Shown here: positions 18,877-29,337 of the stretch, piece after piece
Layout: each line of letters opens with the position of its first letter
Position numbering within the stretch: the first letter of the stretch is position 1
Origin: Protea cynaroides
Taxonomy: Eukaryota; Streptophyta; Magnoliopsida; Proteales; Proteaceae
Assembly (NCBI GenBank): GCA_028583415.1
Contig: CM053270.1
Span: 3,932,501 to 3,996,500, forward strand
Reading direction: 5' to 3'
Length of the DNA: 64,000 nucleotides
The notes under the pieces: generated by a model
What the model saw: only the letters and a program-made list of their open reading frames with translations
Told to the model about the DNA's origin: nothing
Database searches by the model: none
Position numbers and translations under genes: made by a program

Positions 18877-19121
18877 TTTGATTATTTTTAATTTAAAACT
18901 TTGTAAATAAATATTATTTAAATTCTAATGGATGATGGAATAACTGGATTAATTATTTTAATTTATTATTTAGTTTAGCTCATTGATATATTATTTCGCT
19001 GCTAGTATTACTCTATGAGAACATAAATAAATACAAAGTGTACTACGGAGTACGGTCCACGGGTCGGGACAGTTACTCTATTAACAAAATAAAATACGTA
19101 AACATCAAGCAAAAATCTAAT

Positions 19122-20509
19122 CGGACTATGGTGGAGTAGCGGACTGGATGGGACCGGGTCCGTTATATCATAGTCTCGCTCGTATACCTCCCTCGAGCCG
19201 GTGGACCTGGTCCCGAGTGACCCGTAAGGCTGCGTGCCGGGCGCCCCAACTCCTGACCCATCTCTTTGTGAGACCGGGATGTCTCTCCGAGTATCCGGGA
19301 TGACTCTGCGGGTGTCCCCGGGCTCGGTGAGCATGCGAATCGAAAGGTCCGAAGATGAAGGGGGTGGAACGATGGGCGGCATGCGCCTAGCCGATCCTAG
19401 GAACTGGAGCGGGTCTAGAAGTGCCAGCACCCGTAGGGTTTGTAGAAGGACGTGGTGGTGCCGTAGCCGCCGGCGTGTACCCCGCTAGTTCGGGAATGGG
19501 ATCAGACCTAGATGTACTGGGGTCCGACGGCCCGGAAGTCTTCGCTCGGTGAATCTTGAGGTGCGAGTCTTGGGATGTCCTCCATATGGGTGTCCTCATC
19601 GTCCCCCATCTCGGCGACATCCGCTGCTTCGCAGCCGCTGCTGCGGCAAGAGCCGCATGGTTTCGGGCGGGAGGGGACGAGCATGTAACTCCTCATCACC
19701 GAGCTCTAGGACGTCCATCGCATCTTGTAGATGGCCTCGGCATCAATATCCGAGTTCATGGTCACCTCCCTAGGTGCCTCTCCTTGCATACCGACACCCA
19801 AGCGCCGTAGAAGTGCCGTAATCAACCTACCATATGGAAGGTTACCGACACATCGGGCATCGCCGTAGTGATCATAACCCGCATGATCGGGTAGGGCGGA
19901 CAAACCTGGTACTGGAGGCAACGCCGTAGGTAATGAACTGGGTCAAGCGAGATACCTCTCCATAATGCCCACTCGAGGGACGATATTATGCTTTGAATGA
20001 TCCGGCAATATAGGCGAGGTAAGGGATAAAGATTTGAGGCCGACATAACCCGTCCCTGGTATTAATATCTGCACGGCTATCATCGCCCTGGTGTACTCAT
20101 CAAGGTACCCTTTGACCCTGGGGGCACAGTAAACAAGGTCCCCATCGTCTGGAACCCCTAGTAGAACGGCTAGCTCTGCTGTGTTGAAGGAGATCACCAC
20201 CCCTTTCACATAGCTTGTGATGCGCAGACTTCTAGCATTGTCCCAGTCATCCACATCTCCTTCCACCTCTAGGTTGGAGAAGAATAGCTTTACCAGATTT
20301 GGGCAGGTGCGTTCTCGATACTGAATAACGGGTAACCACCCCAAAATCCCAAAAGCCGACGCTACATCAAAGCGATGGAGATGCTCCAAGTTGACGTACC
20401 GGCCGGATTCTATGTTTTTGGTCTGAAATCGATCAAACCGTGAGGCGGCCGTCGCCGAACGAAAATACCTCTCGTTATACGAGGTGGCTGGGGGTGGCGT
20501 GCTGCTCAT
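19122..20509 (-). pseudogene. Antisense plant transposon-like gene of element B (frameshifted)
   Basis: ATG at 20509 begins a frame with the conserved core (KNIESGRYVNLEHLHRF, FGILGWLPVIQY, NLVKLFFSNLEVEGD, LRITSYVKGVVISF, LLGVPDDGDLVYCAPRVKGYL). It breaks near 20040; further pieces continue in other frames (IIQ..SLEWALWRGIS, NLPYGRLITALLRRLGV, VYERDYDITDP). Many breaks are at CAG/CTG-like sites, so some may be sequence errors. The gene lies between the lost PBS and gag, as in A. Confidence 0.75.
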
Positions 20510-20553
20510 TGTGTTTGATGGAACGTCTCCTTGAAGTGTGGAATATATATAAC

Positions 20554-20986
20554 CTGTGAAATCAAGAAATCGTAACGGTTAGTATTAAATTTTGAGAAAT
20601 TTCGGCAGAGTAACGGCTGTAAATGGTGTAAAAGCCTCAACTCACCCAAAAGTTTGGGGAGGAGGACTTATGTAACCCCCACTCTCTTCCATCAAACCAA
20701 ACTTAGGCATATCAGGTGAAAAATTGGGAGAAATCAAGCAAATTCAAGAAAATCGAAATTTTTCCCAAAACCTAGGTTAAAAATCGATTTTTGTTGATTT
20801 CTTGCAAACCAACCGATGGAACTCCAAATAGGTTGAGGGGTTTCACTCAGAGGGACCCCAAGAACCTTTTCCAAGCAACAAAAAGAGTTTTCCACGGTTG
20901 GAATTCATCGATTTGAGAAAAGTTAAGTTTTGGGTAAAAAGGCGATGTAAAAATCATCTAAAGAGGGAAAGAGAGAAGAAGCTTAC
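20554..20986 (-). other. Predicted 5'UTR intron of the antisense gene of B
   Basis: Minus-strand sites AAAAG|GTAAGC (from 20986) and TGATTTCACAG (to 20554). The length (433 bp) is close to the 438 bp of A, and the two introns share recognisable sequence. The conserved TATA-like CTTTAAAATCGC lies upstream at 21128-21139. Confidence 0.6.
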
Positions 20987-21160
20987 CTTTTTAGTCGACG
21001 TGGAGACTCTGGCAAGGGTGAAAACCGATTCTTAGGACTCCGGATGCACTGTAGCAACTCGGAGAAGCGGAGAGGAATCGCCACCGGAGAGAAACCAAAG
21101 AGAGAATGAGGAAAAAGACAAGAAAATCGCGATTTTAAAGGAATTTTTCTGTCTTTTGGT

Positions 21161-21290
21161 ATACCGGTCGCGCTATCCTGCGACCGGTACCTCCCAGCGG
21201 TACCCCGCGATCGGTACCTGCTGAGAGGTATACCGGTTGCGCTATCCCGCGACCGGTACCTCCCAGCGGTATGGTCCGACCGGTATGGGC
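21161..21290. promoter_or_regulatory. Internal ACCGGT cluster of element B
   Basis: Two related units of about 75 bp contain TATACCGGTCGCGCTATCC, GCGACCGGTACCTCCCAGCGG, GCGATCGGTACC, TATACCGGTTGCGC and CGACCGGTATGG. It directly precedes (minus strand) the conserved TATA-like box of the antisense gene, as in A. Confidence 0.75.
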
Positions 21291-21609
21291 AAAAAGGGGT
21301 TTTTCTCCCCGAAAGTCCGGTACCTTGCCATGAAACCCCAGAGGTATTTGGATTGTACAAATTGTTATCAAAAACTTTATGAACGGAGGGTTTTTCGACC
21401 CTATGACGGTGTAAGTTGGTGAAAAGAGGGTTATCGAGTAAATTTGAAAATTTAGCCTGATTACTTTCTGTTACTCTTTCTCTTTCCTTGCCACTCTTGT
21501 TAAATACTAGATGCACATGTTGAGGCTATAAATTGTTGGGATACATTTTTCTAAATTGCTCCATGTGTTTTGATGTATTCAGGTTCTTACAAGGTAGAGT
21601 AAAGTACCA

Positions 21610-23017
21610 ATGGCAAGAGGTAATGGTCGTAGGTTTCCGCGGACGTCATCGCTCAAGGGCGCTGCGGTAGACGGGAGTTCAAGGTGCGAGAGAATTCGAA
21701 GGGCAAGAAGAGAGGATAAGCGGGAAGGAGAACCCCCGAACGCATCCGAGAATTTAAGGCAGGCGAGTGAAGAGTCGCCATCCCAGGGGCAGCCATCTTC
21801 AAGCTCCGAAACAAAGATGGAAAAATTCATGTCTAGTATGGCGGCGCAGCAAAAGAAGTTTTTCGAAGAGATAACCAAAATGCTCAGACCACCTGAGCCT
21901 GTACCAGCACCTACAGATGTGCCAGTCACCAGTGCAGGAAATGTTCAAGCAACACTGTGGGGGTAAACACAGCACCTTGGAATACCAACACAGCAAGAAC
22001 CACCCGCCACTGAGCCTCACCCGGTTACCGGCACACCAGGATATAATCGGGACCCCGGAGGGTATCGGGGGACAGTTTCGGGGGTCCATATCCGGGTGCA
22101 CACTATGGTGGCTATCGGGGAGGCGGTCGGGGTGGCTACGCTTATCAGCCACGGTGGTATGGACGGGCGCCGTATGCTCGGAACAGCCTTGCTAAGGCAG
22201 TGGATGGGTTCTTGAAGCTTAAACCACCCACATTTACAAGGGAAGTGCGGGAAAGCACTGTGGCCAGCACAGTGGATAGCAGAGATGGAGAAAAATTTCA
22301 GGTTGTTGGACTGTCAGGATGAGGATAAAGTCTTGTATGCTACTCACATGTTGAAGGAAGAGGCCAATGGGTGGTGGAATTCCATTCGTAGGTACTTGGA
22401 AACCAAGCACCAGGTTATCACCTGGCCTATATTCAAAGAAGCCTTCTTCGACAAATACTTCCCCAGGAGTTTCCGTGACCAGATGGAGAGGGAATTCCTA
22501 AATCTACAGCAATCACAGATGACTGTAGAGGCGTATCAGCAGAAGTATGAGGAGTTGTTCTTCTTCGCTCCCACCAGCATGCAAGAGGAAGAGACTAAGA
22601 CTCACCGTTTTACCATGGGACTGCGGGGCACAATCAGAGAACATGTTATAGGTCGAGGTTTGGTCATTTACAATGAAGCTGTACAGGTGGCTCGTGTCAT
22701 TGAGTCAAACCAAAGGGACATCTTTGTGGCCCAGAACCGAGGTTTGAAGAGGCCGAATACCGAATTCCAAGGTGGAGGCGGACGAGGCAACAGGCCATAC
22801 CGTCCATTCAGGCCGCAAGCTAGTACCATACCTCCCAAATCAGCTCCTGCAATGGCCTCGCAAGCAATGGGGCCGGCCCCTAGCGTCAAGTGCTACAACT
22901 GTCAATAGGTGGGGCACTATGCCAGATCATGCCCGCAACCCAAGAAGGAACAGCAGTTGGGCAAGGTATATGCCGTTACTACTGAGGAGGCAGCCGCATC
23001 ACCAGATGTGGTTACAG
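21610..23017 (+). pseudogene. gag: Gag of element B (stops and frameshift)
   Basis: ATG at 21610, 27 bases after the 3' splice site TGATGTATTCAG (21582). The N-terminus (21610-21963) ends at TAA 21964-21966. A Gly/Arg/Tyr-rich linker (about 22020-22190) is split over frames. The core 22285-22905 contains WIAEMEKNFRLL, NGWWN, FFDKYFPRSFRDQMEREFLNLQQSQ, FFFAP and FTMGLRGTIREHV. A TAG at 22906-22908 interrupts the zinc knuckle CYNCQ*VGHYARSC, which otherwise has all Cys/His. It ends at the intron 23018. Confidence 0.85.
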
Positions 23018-23096
23018 GTATTATTTTACACTCCCTCCTAAATTGTTGCATTACTTGTTGCATATTTAAAGCTAAAAGGAAATTTTACAACCTCAG
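23018..23096 (+). other. 79-bp intron between gag and protease of element B
   Basis: GTATTATT..CAACCTCAG; splicing joins VVT-G to TVNIAGIPARVLFDSGAT in frame. Without splicing the frame runs on to a stop at 23137-23139. Position and phase are identical to the introns of A and C. Confidence 0.75.
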
Positions 23097-26000
23097 GAAC
23101 AGTAAATATAGCAGGGATACCTGCAAGGGTCCTGTTTGACTCTGGGGCCACTCATTCATTTGTCTCAGTATCCTTCGGGAAAGGGCTAGGACATCCCATC
23201 AAGACCTTACAACCAAGTCTGCTAGTTCGGTCACCAATGGGGATCGAGGTGGTATTAGAAGACTATTATGGACCTTGCCCAGTGAGTATTGAGGGTCGAG
23301 AATTTGAAGCCAATTTAGTCCAACTAGAGATGTCAGATTTTGATGTTATTCTGGGAATGGACTGGTTAGCTAAACACTCAGCAAACCTGCTATGTGCTGA
23401 GAAGAAGTTGATGCTCAAGGACAGCGATGGGAATGAGTTCCAATTCAAAGGGGTTAAGCTGCCAAGAAAGAGGAAGCTCATACTCTCAGCCTTAAAAGCA
23501 AAGAAGTGCTTAGAGAAAGGAGGAGTAGGATATCTTGTGTCAGTGGTTGATGTGACCGCTGAAACACCGAAATTGGAAGACATCCAGGTCGTACGGGAGT
23601 TCCCTGATGTGTTTCCAGAAGAATTACCAGGGTTACCACCTGACAGGGCTACCGAGTTTGTGATAGACTTACTACCAGGGGTGGCGCCTGTGTCTAAGGC
23701 TCCGTACAGGATGGCTCCTACTGAGCTGAAAGAATTAAAAACCCAACTGCAGGAACTTTTGGACAAGGGGTTTATAAGACCAAGCATCTCACCTTGGGGA
23801 GCACATGTGCTCTTTGTAAAGAAAAAGGATGGCAGTGTGCGCCTGTGCATGGACTATCGAGAGTTGAACAAGCTCACTATCAAGAACAGGTATCCACTAC
23901 CTAGAATAGATGACTTGTTTGATCAGCTACAAGGTTCAAGTGTGTTTTCAAAGATTGACCTGAGGTCTGGGTATCACCAGTTAAAGATTAAGGACTCAGA
24001 CATCCCAAAGACCGCCTTCAGGACACGGTATGGACACTACGAGTTCCTTGTGATGTCCTTTGGATTGACTAACGCACCGGCATCATTTATGGAATTAATG
24101 AACCGAGTATTCCACGACATGTTGGATACGTCGGTTATAGTTTTCATTGATGACATCCTTGTATACTCCAAGGACCGGGAGGCGCATGCGGTGCATCTCG
24201 GAGCCGCATTACGAGGGGCGAGGAAAGAAAAGTTGTATGCAAAATTCAAGAAGTGCGAGTTCTGGTTAGATGAAGTGGCCTTCCTTGGTCACGTGGTGTC
24301 AGTCGAAGGAATCAAGGTAGACCCCAAACAAGATTTCAGCCATAGTCAATTGGGAGGCACCGAAGACGGTCGCTGAAATTCGTAGTTTTCCCGGGCTTGG
24401 CTGGATACTACGGGAAGGTTTGTGGAAAACTATTCCAAGATTGCTGTTCCACTCACCAAGTTAACCAAAAAGGGGCAGAAATTCATATGGTCGGATGAGT
24501 GCGAGAAATGTTTCCAGACGTTGAAAGCAAGGCTGGTATCGGCACCTATCTCGACAATTCCAGCTCCGGACCGCCCATTTACGCCTGTATACGGATGCTT
24601 AGTGCGGGATTGGGTTGTGTGCTGATGCAAGGCGAGCGGGTGATAGCTTATGCCTCAAGACAGCTAAAAGAGCATGAAAAGAACTACCCTACGCATGACC
24701 TAGAGTTGGCAACGAGTCATTCATGCCATCAAGACTTGGAGGCATTACGTATGGTGAGAAGTTCCAAATTAAGTCGACCACAAGAGCCCGACGTATCTGT
24801 TCACCCGGAAGGACTTGAATATGAGACAGAGGAGGTGGTTAGAGTTGCTCAAGGACTACGACCGTGATATCCGGTATCACCCCGGTAAGGCCAACATAGT
24901 AGCCGATGCACTAAGCGGGAAATGGGCATCGAACCACGAGCGGGACCTAGTACTAATGCAGCATTGGGCGCCGCTGTTTTCTAAAACATCGGGGGGATGA
25001 AGAGCAACACCTAATTGAGTCAGCTGATGATCCCATTGAGCAAGGGTTGATACACAAGTTTACCTTAATGTTTGCGGCATTAAGGATTTTGCCCGACCCG
25101 AAGGAGGAATTAAAGGCAGCGAGTTTTATAGGACCCATACCTCGGGACGGTTCAAGAGGATTTGGAAAAGGGTCGAGTCAATCCCGACTTTACGCTTGAT
25201 GCGGACAAGGTACTCGGATATCGTGGGCGTTTGTGCATACCGAGGATGAAGATCTGGAAATCCGGAATCGGATTATGTTGGAAGCTCACGCCACTCCATA
25301 TTCAATACACACGGCGGCACGAAAATGTACCACGATTTGAAAAGGTTGTACTGGTGGAGGGGAATGAAAGCTACCGTGGCTCGACATGTATTCCAATGCT
25401 TAAACCGTTAGCAAGTCAAGGCGGAAAGACGGGAGACCTGCGGGACTACTACAACCATTGCGAGCCCGCGTGGAAGTGGGATTGTATTACCATGGACTTC
25501 GTCACCGGTCTACCCATGACTCGAGGTTGGTGAATGCAGTATGGGTAATTGTGGATCGCCTAACCAAAACGCTAGATTTATCCCTGTCGGACCCCCGAGT
25601 ATACAATGGACAAGTTGGCAAGGTTGTATGTGGACAACATAGTCGGACTCCATGGGGTCCCGGAAGTATTGTATCGACGAGAGACCCCCGCTTCACATCC
25701 GGGTTCGGGAAGGACTGCGGAAGGCAATGGGAACGAAATTGAAGTTTAGCACAACCTTCCACCCTCGGACGGATGGTCGGTCGGAAAGGACCATCCAGAT
25801 TTTAGAAGACATGCTTCGGGCATGCGCTATTGACTTCAAGGGGGGCTTGGGATGAGAAGCTATCTCTCATTGAGTTTGCCTACAACAACGAGTTACCGGT
25901 CTACGATCCGGATGGCCCCATACGAGGCTTTGTATGGTAAGAAATGCCGGACACCTCTATTATGGGATGAAGTCGGTGAGAGAAGAATCGTTGGACCTGA

Positions 26001-26370
26001 ATTTGTAGAAGAAACCAGCAAGGCAGTGGATCAAATTAGAAGCCGGGTAAAGACAGCTCGGGTGCGTCGGAAGCACTATGCCGATAACAAGCGGCGAGAT
26101 CTTGAATTCATGGTAGGTGATAAAGTGTTTTTTGAAGATATCACCCGGTGCGAGGCCGAAGCGGTTCGGCGAAAAGGGAAATTGTGTCCAAGATATGTGG
26201 GGCCCTATGAAATTCTGTCCCGGTGCGGCAAAGTGGCCTATCAACTTGCATTGCCGCCGGCAATGTCTAGCGTCCACGATGTTTTCCATGTGTCCCTACT
26301 GAAGAAGTATGTACGAGATCCTTCGCATATCCTTGTTGCTGATCCTCCAGAGTTGACAGAAGATTTAGCT
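23097..26370 (+). pseudogene. pol: Pol of element B: PR-RT open, RH-IN shredded, chromodomain deleted
   Basis: Protease DSGAT at 23138-23152. RT is open to about 24340 with FIDD at 24143-24154. From about 24350 to 25900 more than ten frame changes break RNase H (YASRQLKEHEKNYPTHDLELA) and integrase (DFVTGLP, HPRTDGRSERTIQILEDM). The last stretch (RRDLEF..VGDKV, GKLCPRYVGPYEILS, MSSVHDVFHVSLLKKYVRDPSH) ends at ELTEDLA, where sequence jumps into the LTR. The chromodomain and PPT are missing. Confidence 0.9.
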
Positions 26371-27111
26371 ATTGTGGTCTCCAGCCTGGCCTGCACGCTC
26401 TAGCTCTATCCCTATGCCGTAGACGGCTGTACTAGGGTGGAGCCTACTTGTATTGACATCTAGGACTGGTTAGAAACGGAACCCACTTGCAAGCCCTTGC
26501 CAATAGGGGTTTAGGTACTGGTACGGTATGGGGTATCAGGAGGAGGACGTGGGATTGTGGTTCTTCCTGCCCGCCAGACTCGAGTTCTATCTCTATACCG
26601 GAGTGAGTGATGTGGGGCAACAGTAGTAGTGTGGTAGGAGCCCGACTATTGGGTGTGCTCACACTCTCGTGCATGGAGGTGCGGTGGCCGCCAAACCTTA
26701 CCATAGCACAATTGCAAGTTATACCTGGCCCAAAGTGTAATGTTAACTCATGCATGTGGATGTTGCATTGGTCTTGTGCTTTGCTGAGCTGTGTTGTAGC
26801 TCACCCCGATATATATATCTCTTTTTCAGATTTGGATGCAGGGTACACGGTGGAGGACTTCGTGACCGCCCCAGCCTACAGTACGATGGCTGCCCTAGAG
26901 ACACAGAGTGTGGAGGATGAGCATGATGCGTTATGCGAGTGCTTTTTCTGTGTCTTTCCTCTTTGATTTGATTATTTTTAATTTAAAACTTTGTAAATAA
27001 ATATTATTTAAGGGATGATTGGTTGACACGGTCTTTCGAGATCCTGGTGTGAACCGCGGTTTAATACCGGTTCACTCACACTTCTGGTTCAGCCGGAATT
27101 GGGGTGTGACA
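26371..27111 (+). repeat. Partial 3' LTR of element B
   Basis: Matches 5' LTR sequence from about 18281 on, including the short exon (26830-26966), then jumps near 27011 from TATTATTTAA to the conserved LTR tail (TTCGAGATCC..GGGGTGTGACA). It is the only copy of the B LTR tail left. Confidence 0.9.
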
Positions 27112-27116
27112 AGTAT

Positions 27117-27856
27117 TCTGTCTTAACATGCTTGGTACGGGTGGGGTATCAGGGGAAGGTCGTGGTACGGTGGTCTCCGATATTGATGTTGTCCCGGCCA
27201 TTGTTATGTGGTACTGAGGATTCCGAGTCGACGCTGGCTTGTCCACGATGCTTTAGCTCTATCTCTATGCCGTAGGGAGTTATGTTGGGATAGGGTCTAC
27301 ATGCGTATTGTTTCTATCCTAGTGGGTTAGTTGCGGATAGGGTATCAGGGGAGGTAAGGTATTGTGGTCTCCGGCCCGGTGATTGTCTTACTGAGCTATG
27401 TTGTGAGCTCACCCTTTGTGCACATCTTGTTTTAGATATGGATGCAGGTTATACTGTGGACGATTATGTGAACGCTCCGGCGTATGGAGGTGTAGCTGCT
27501 CTGGATGTATAAGCAGGGGAGGATGAGCATGATGCTTCATGCGAGTGCCCTTTCTGTGTGTACTTGTGATGGATTTTTATTTAATTGTTTCAGTTATTTT
27601 TGCTTGGTGTTAAGGGATGTAAAAGATTATTATTTTATGTGTTTGAATTTGAATAATGGGATATTTATTTAAATTATCAATAGATACTCAGTTCATTCTA
27701 TTTAAAGTCTTCCATTTGTATATTTATATTCTGATTGTGGTTATGTGTAATGGTTTGTATGGGTGGACACGGCCTATTCGAGATCCTGGTGTGAATCATT
27801 GGTTCAATGACGGTTCACTCACACCATTCTGGTTGGATCAGAATTGGGGTGTGACA
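27117..27856 (+). repeat. 3' LTR of element A, second part
   Basis: Resumes after B and the duplicated AGTAT and continues to GTGTGACA. Compared with the 5' LTR it lacks 6961-7313 (353 bp) at the junction GGCCCGG|TGATTGTC, which removes one of the TAGCTCTATCTCTAT units plus flanks. The short exon (27438-27569) has an in-frame TAA. Confidence 0.9.
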
Positions 27857-28011
27857 ACCCTCACCATCGACCCTACATAGAAAAGACAGTATTTATTTCA
27901 GGATGAATTGGAGATTTTGAATTTTATATCGGTTAGCGTGCCTACATGAAGTATAAATGATTTCTCACTGATTTTTATGATTTTCAGGCACCACCCATCT
28001 CAGAAGTAAAT

Positions 28012-29266
28012 ATGTCTGGACGTAGAGTTACCTGACAGACCCGAAATACAGTCCCACCACCACCACCAGTGGAGGAGACTAGTCAGGAGAATAACCATGC
28101 ACAGGGTAATCCAGAACCAGGCAGGCCCTACAAATTTGCCACCTCCACCACCGGAGCTAACAACTGTGGTTATGAATCTGGCACTACAGCTACAACAAAT
28201 GCAACACGCACAAGCTCAAATGCAGGTTGCAATGGGAGTTATGTTCCAAGCCACTCAAGCTGCAACCATGCACACTGGGCAAGCTAGTGCAGCACCAGTG
28301 GGTAATCACCCAGCCCAACAGACACCTCAACAACCGGCTGCACCAATTCCAGTGCAAGTCCCAGAAGCAGCCCAAGGGAACTATCAATATCCACCCCCTA
28401 TGTTTGGGGCATACCAAAATCAACTAGATTACTCCCGGCTAGTGGAGAGATTTTTGAAAATGAAACCGAGAGAATTCAATGGCAAGCCGTCGATCCTCCG
28501 TGGCCAACACTCGGATAGACGATATGGAAAGGAACTTCCTTATGATGACTATCACTGAGGAAGAAAAAGTGTTATGCGCCACCTTCATGCTCAAAGGCGA
28601 CGCACACCATTGGTGGAAATCTACAAAGACATACTTATTAACCAAGCACTTATTAACCAAGCATGCCCTACTGACATGGGCTATATACAAAGAAGCATTC
28701 TTCGAGAAGTATTTCCCAAGAAGCTTCAGAGATTCAATGGAGAAAGAGTTCCTGAGTTTGTACTAGGGACAGATGACCGTAGACGCATATCAACAGCGCT
28801 ACGAAGAACTGTTTTTCTTTGCACCGGCTAGTATGCAGGAAGAAGATACCAAAATCCATAGGTTCGTCGTGGGACTAAGAGGAAGCATAAGAGAAAATGT
28901 TCTGGGTTTGGAAAAGAAGATTTACAACGAAGCTGTCCAAATTGCTCGAGTAATTGAATCGAGCCAGAAGGAGAGTTATTTCTCCCAGAACAGAGGCATC
29001 AAGAGACCAGCCGGAAACTCCTACAACGGAGGCAATAATAGGACGTATAAACCTTTTCGTCCTTAGAATTTTGCAACTGCACCAAAGTCTACTGCAGCAG
29101 CTCAACCACAGCCAAAGTCAAATTTTGAAGCCTCGAAGTGCTATAACTGCAACCAACCAGGGCATATAGCAAGAGAATGCCCAAAACCCAAGAAGCAACT
29201 ACATCAAGGACGGGTATATCTTTGTTACATCGGAGGATGCTGCCGCATCGCCCGATGTGGTCACAG
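28012..29266 (+). pseudogene. gag: Gag of element C (stops and frameshifts)
   Basis: ATG at 28012 lies 24 bases after the 3' splice site GATTTTCAG (27987). The N-terminus MSGRRVT is followed directly by TGA. A Pro/Gln-rich region precedes the core: YSRLVERFLKMKPREFNGKP, DDMERNFLMMTITEEEKVLCATF, FFEKYFPRSFRDSMEKEFLSL, FFFAPASMQEED, GLRGSIRENVLG. Frameshifts lie near 28110 and 28480, a 10-bp tandem duplication around 28637-28660 (TTATTAACCAAGCA twice) and TAG at 28764. The knuckle CYNCNQPGHIARECP (29140-29184) has all metal ligands. It ends at the intron 29267. Confidence 0.85.
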
Positions 29267-29337
29267 GTATGACCGAAACTTGTAAGGCTATAATTAGAAT
29301 TGATTGAGCTTGTAGACTAAGTAAAAACGAATCACAG
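29267..29337 (+). other. 71-bp intron between gag and protease of element C
   Basis: GTATGACC..CGAATCACAG; splicing joins VVT-G to IVPINGIPARVLFDSGAT. Same codon phase as in A and B. Confidence 0.75.

Larger units (their letters stand above)
16566..19015 (+). repeat. 5' LTR of element B (3' end missing)
   Basis: Includes ACCGGT cluster 1 (16733-16915), a TATTAATAG TATA-like box (about 16997), a 5' splice site ACCG|GTAAAG at 17126, ACCGGT cluster 2 (17400-17630), a candidate exon 17720-17770, the TCTAGCTCTATC units (18170, 18306, 18490) and the short coding exon 18740-18876. Sequence after about 19015 is internal, so the last LTR part and PBS are lost. Confidence 0.85.
16566..27111 (+). mobile_element. 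Element B: Ty3/gypsy (Tekay-type) retrotransposon inside the 3' LTR of A, with internal deletions
   Basis: Starts TGTAAGAACC, ends GTGTGACA, flanked by AGTAT at 16561-16565 and 27112-27116. The 5' LTR has lost its end together with the PBS (break near 19015). The 3' LTR lacks its first part because a deletion joins pol directly to mid-LTR at about 26371. A gap near 27011 removes more of the LTR. With TSDs intact, the deletions happened after insertion. The antisense gene, ACCGGT clusters, gag intron and gag-pol order match A. 19.1-20.1 kb and 24.35-26.2 kb are unusually rich in small indels. Confidence 0.95.
5430..27856 (+). mobile_element. Element A: Ty3/gypsy (Tekay-type) LTR retrotransposon nested in C, itself hit by B
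   Basis: 5' LTR 5430-7789; 3' LTR 15297-16565 plus 27117-27856 (split by B). TSD accct at 5425-5429 and 27857-27861. About 11.9 kb without B. PBS at 7793-7804; the purine tract TTTTAAGGGTGGTGGAGT adjoins the 3' LTR. Order: LTR, PBS, intact antisense gene, ACCGGT cluster, gag, 78-bp intron, pol. Gag and pol carry several stops and frameshifts, mostly explained by C-to-T type changes (CAA to TAA, TGG to TGA), so only the antisense gene still looks functional. Confidence 0.95.

Noticed and set aside
23266..23850. 194-codon minus-strand frame under pol of B
   Set aside because: Shadow of the conserved PR-RT frame on the other strand. Similar shadows occur at 29507-29893, 30278-30556 and 31502-31963.
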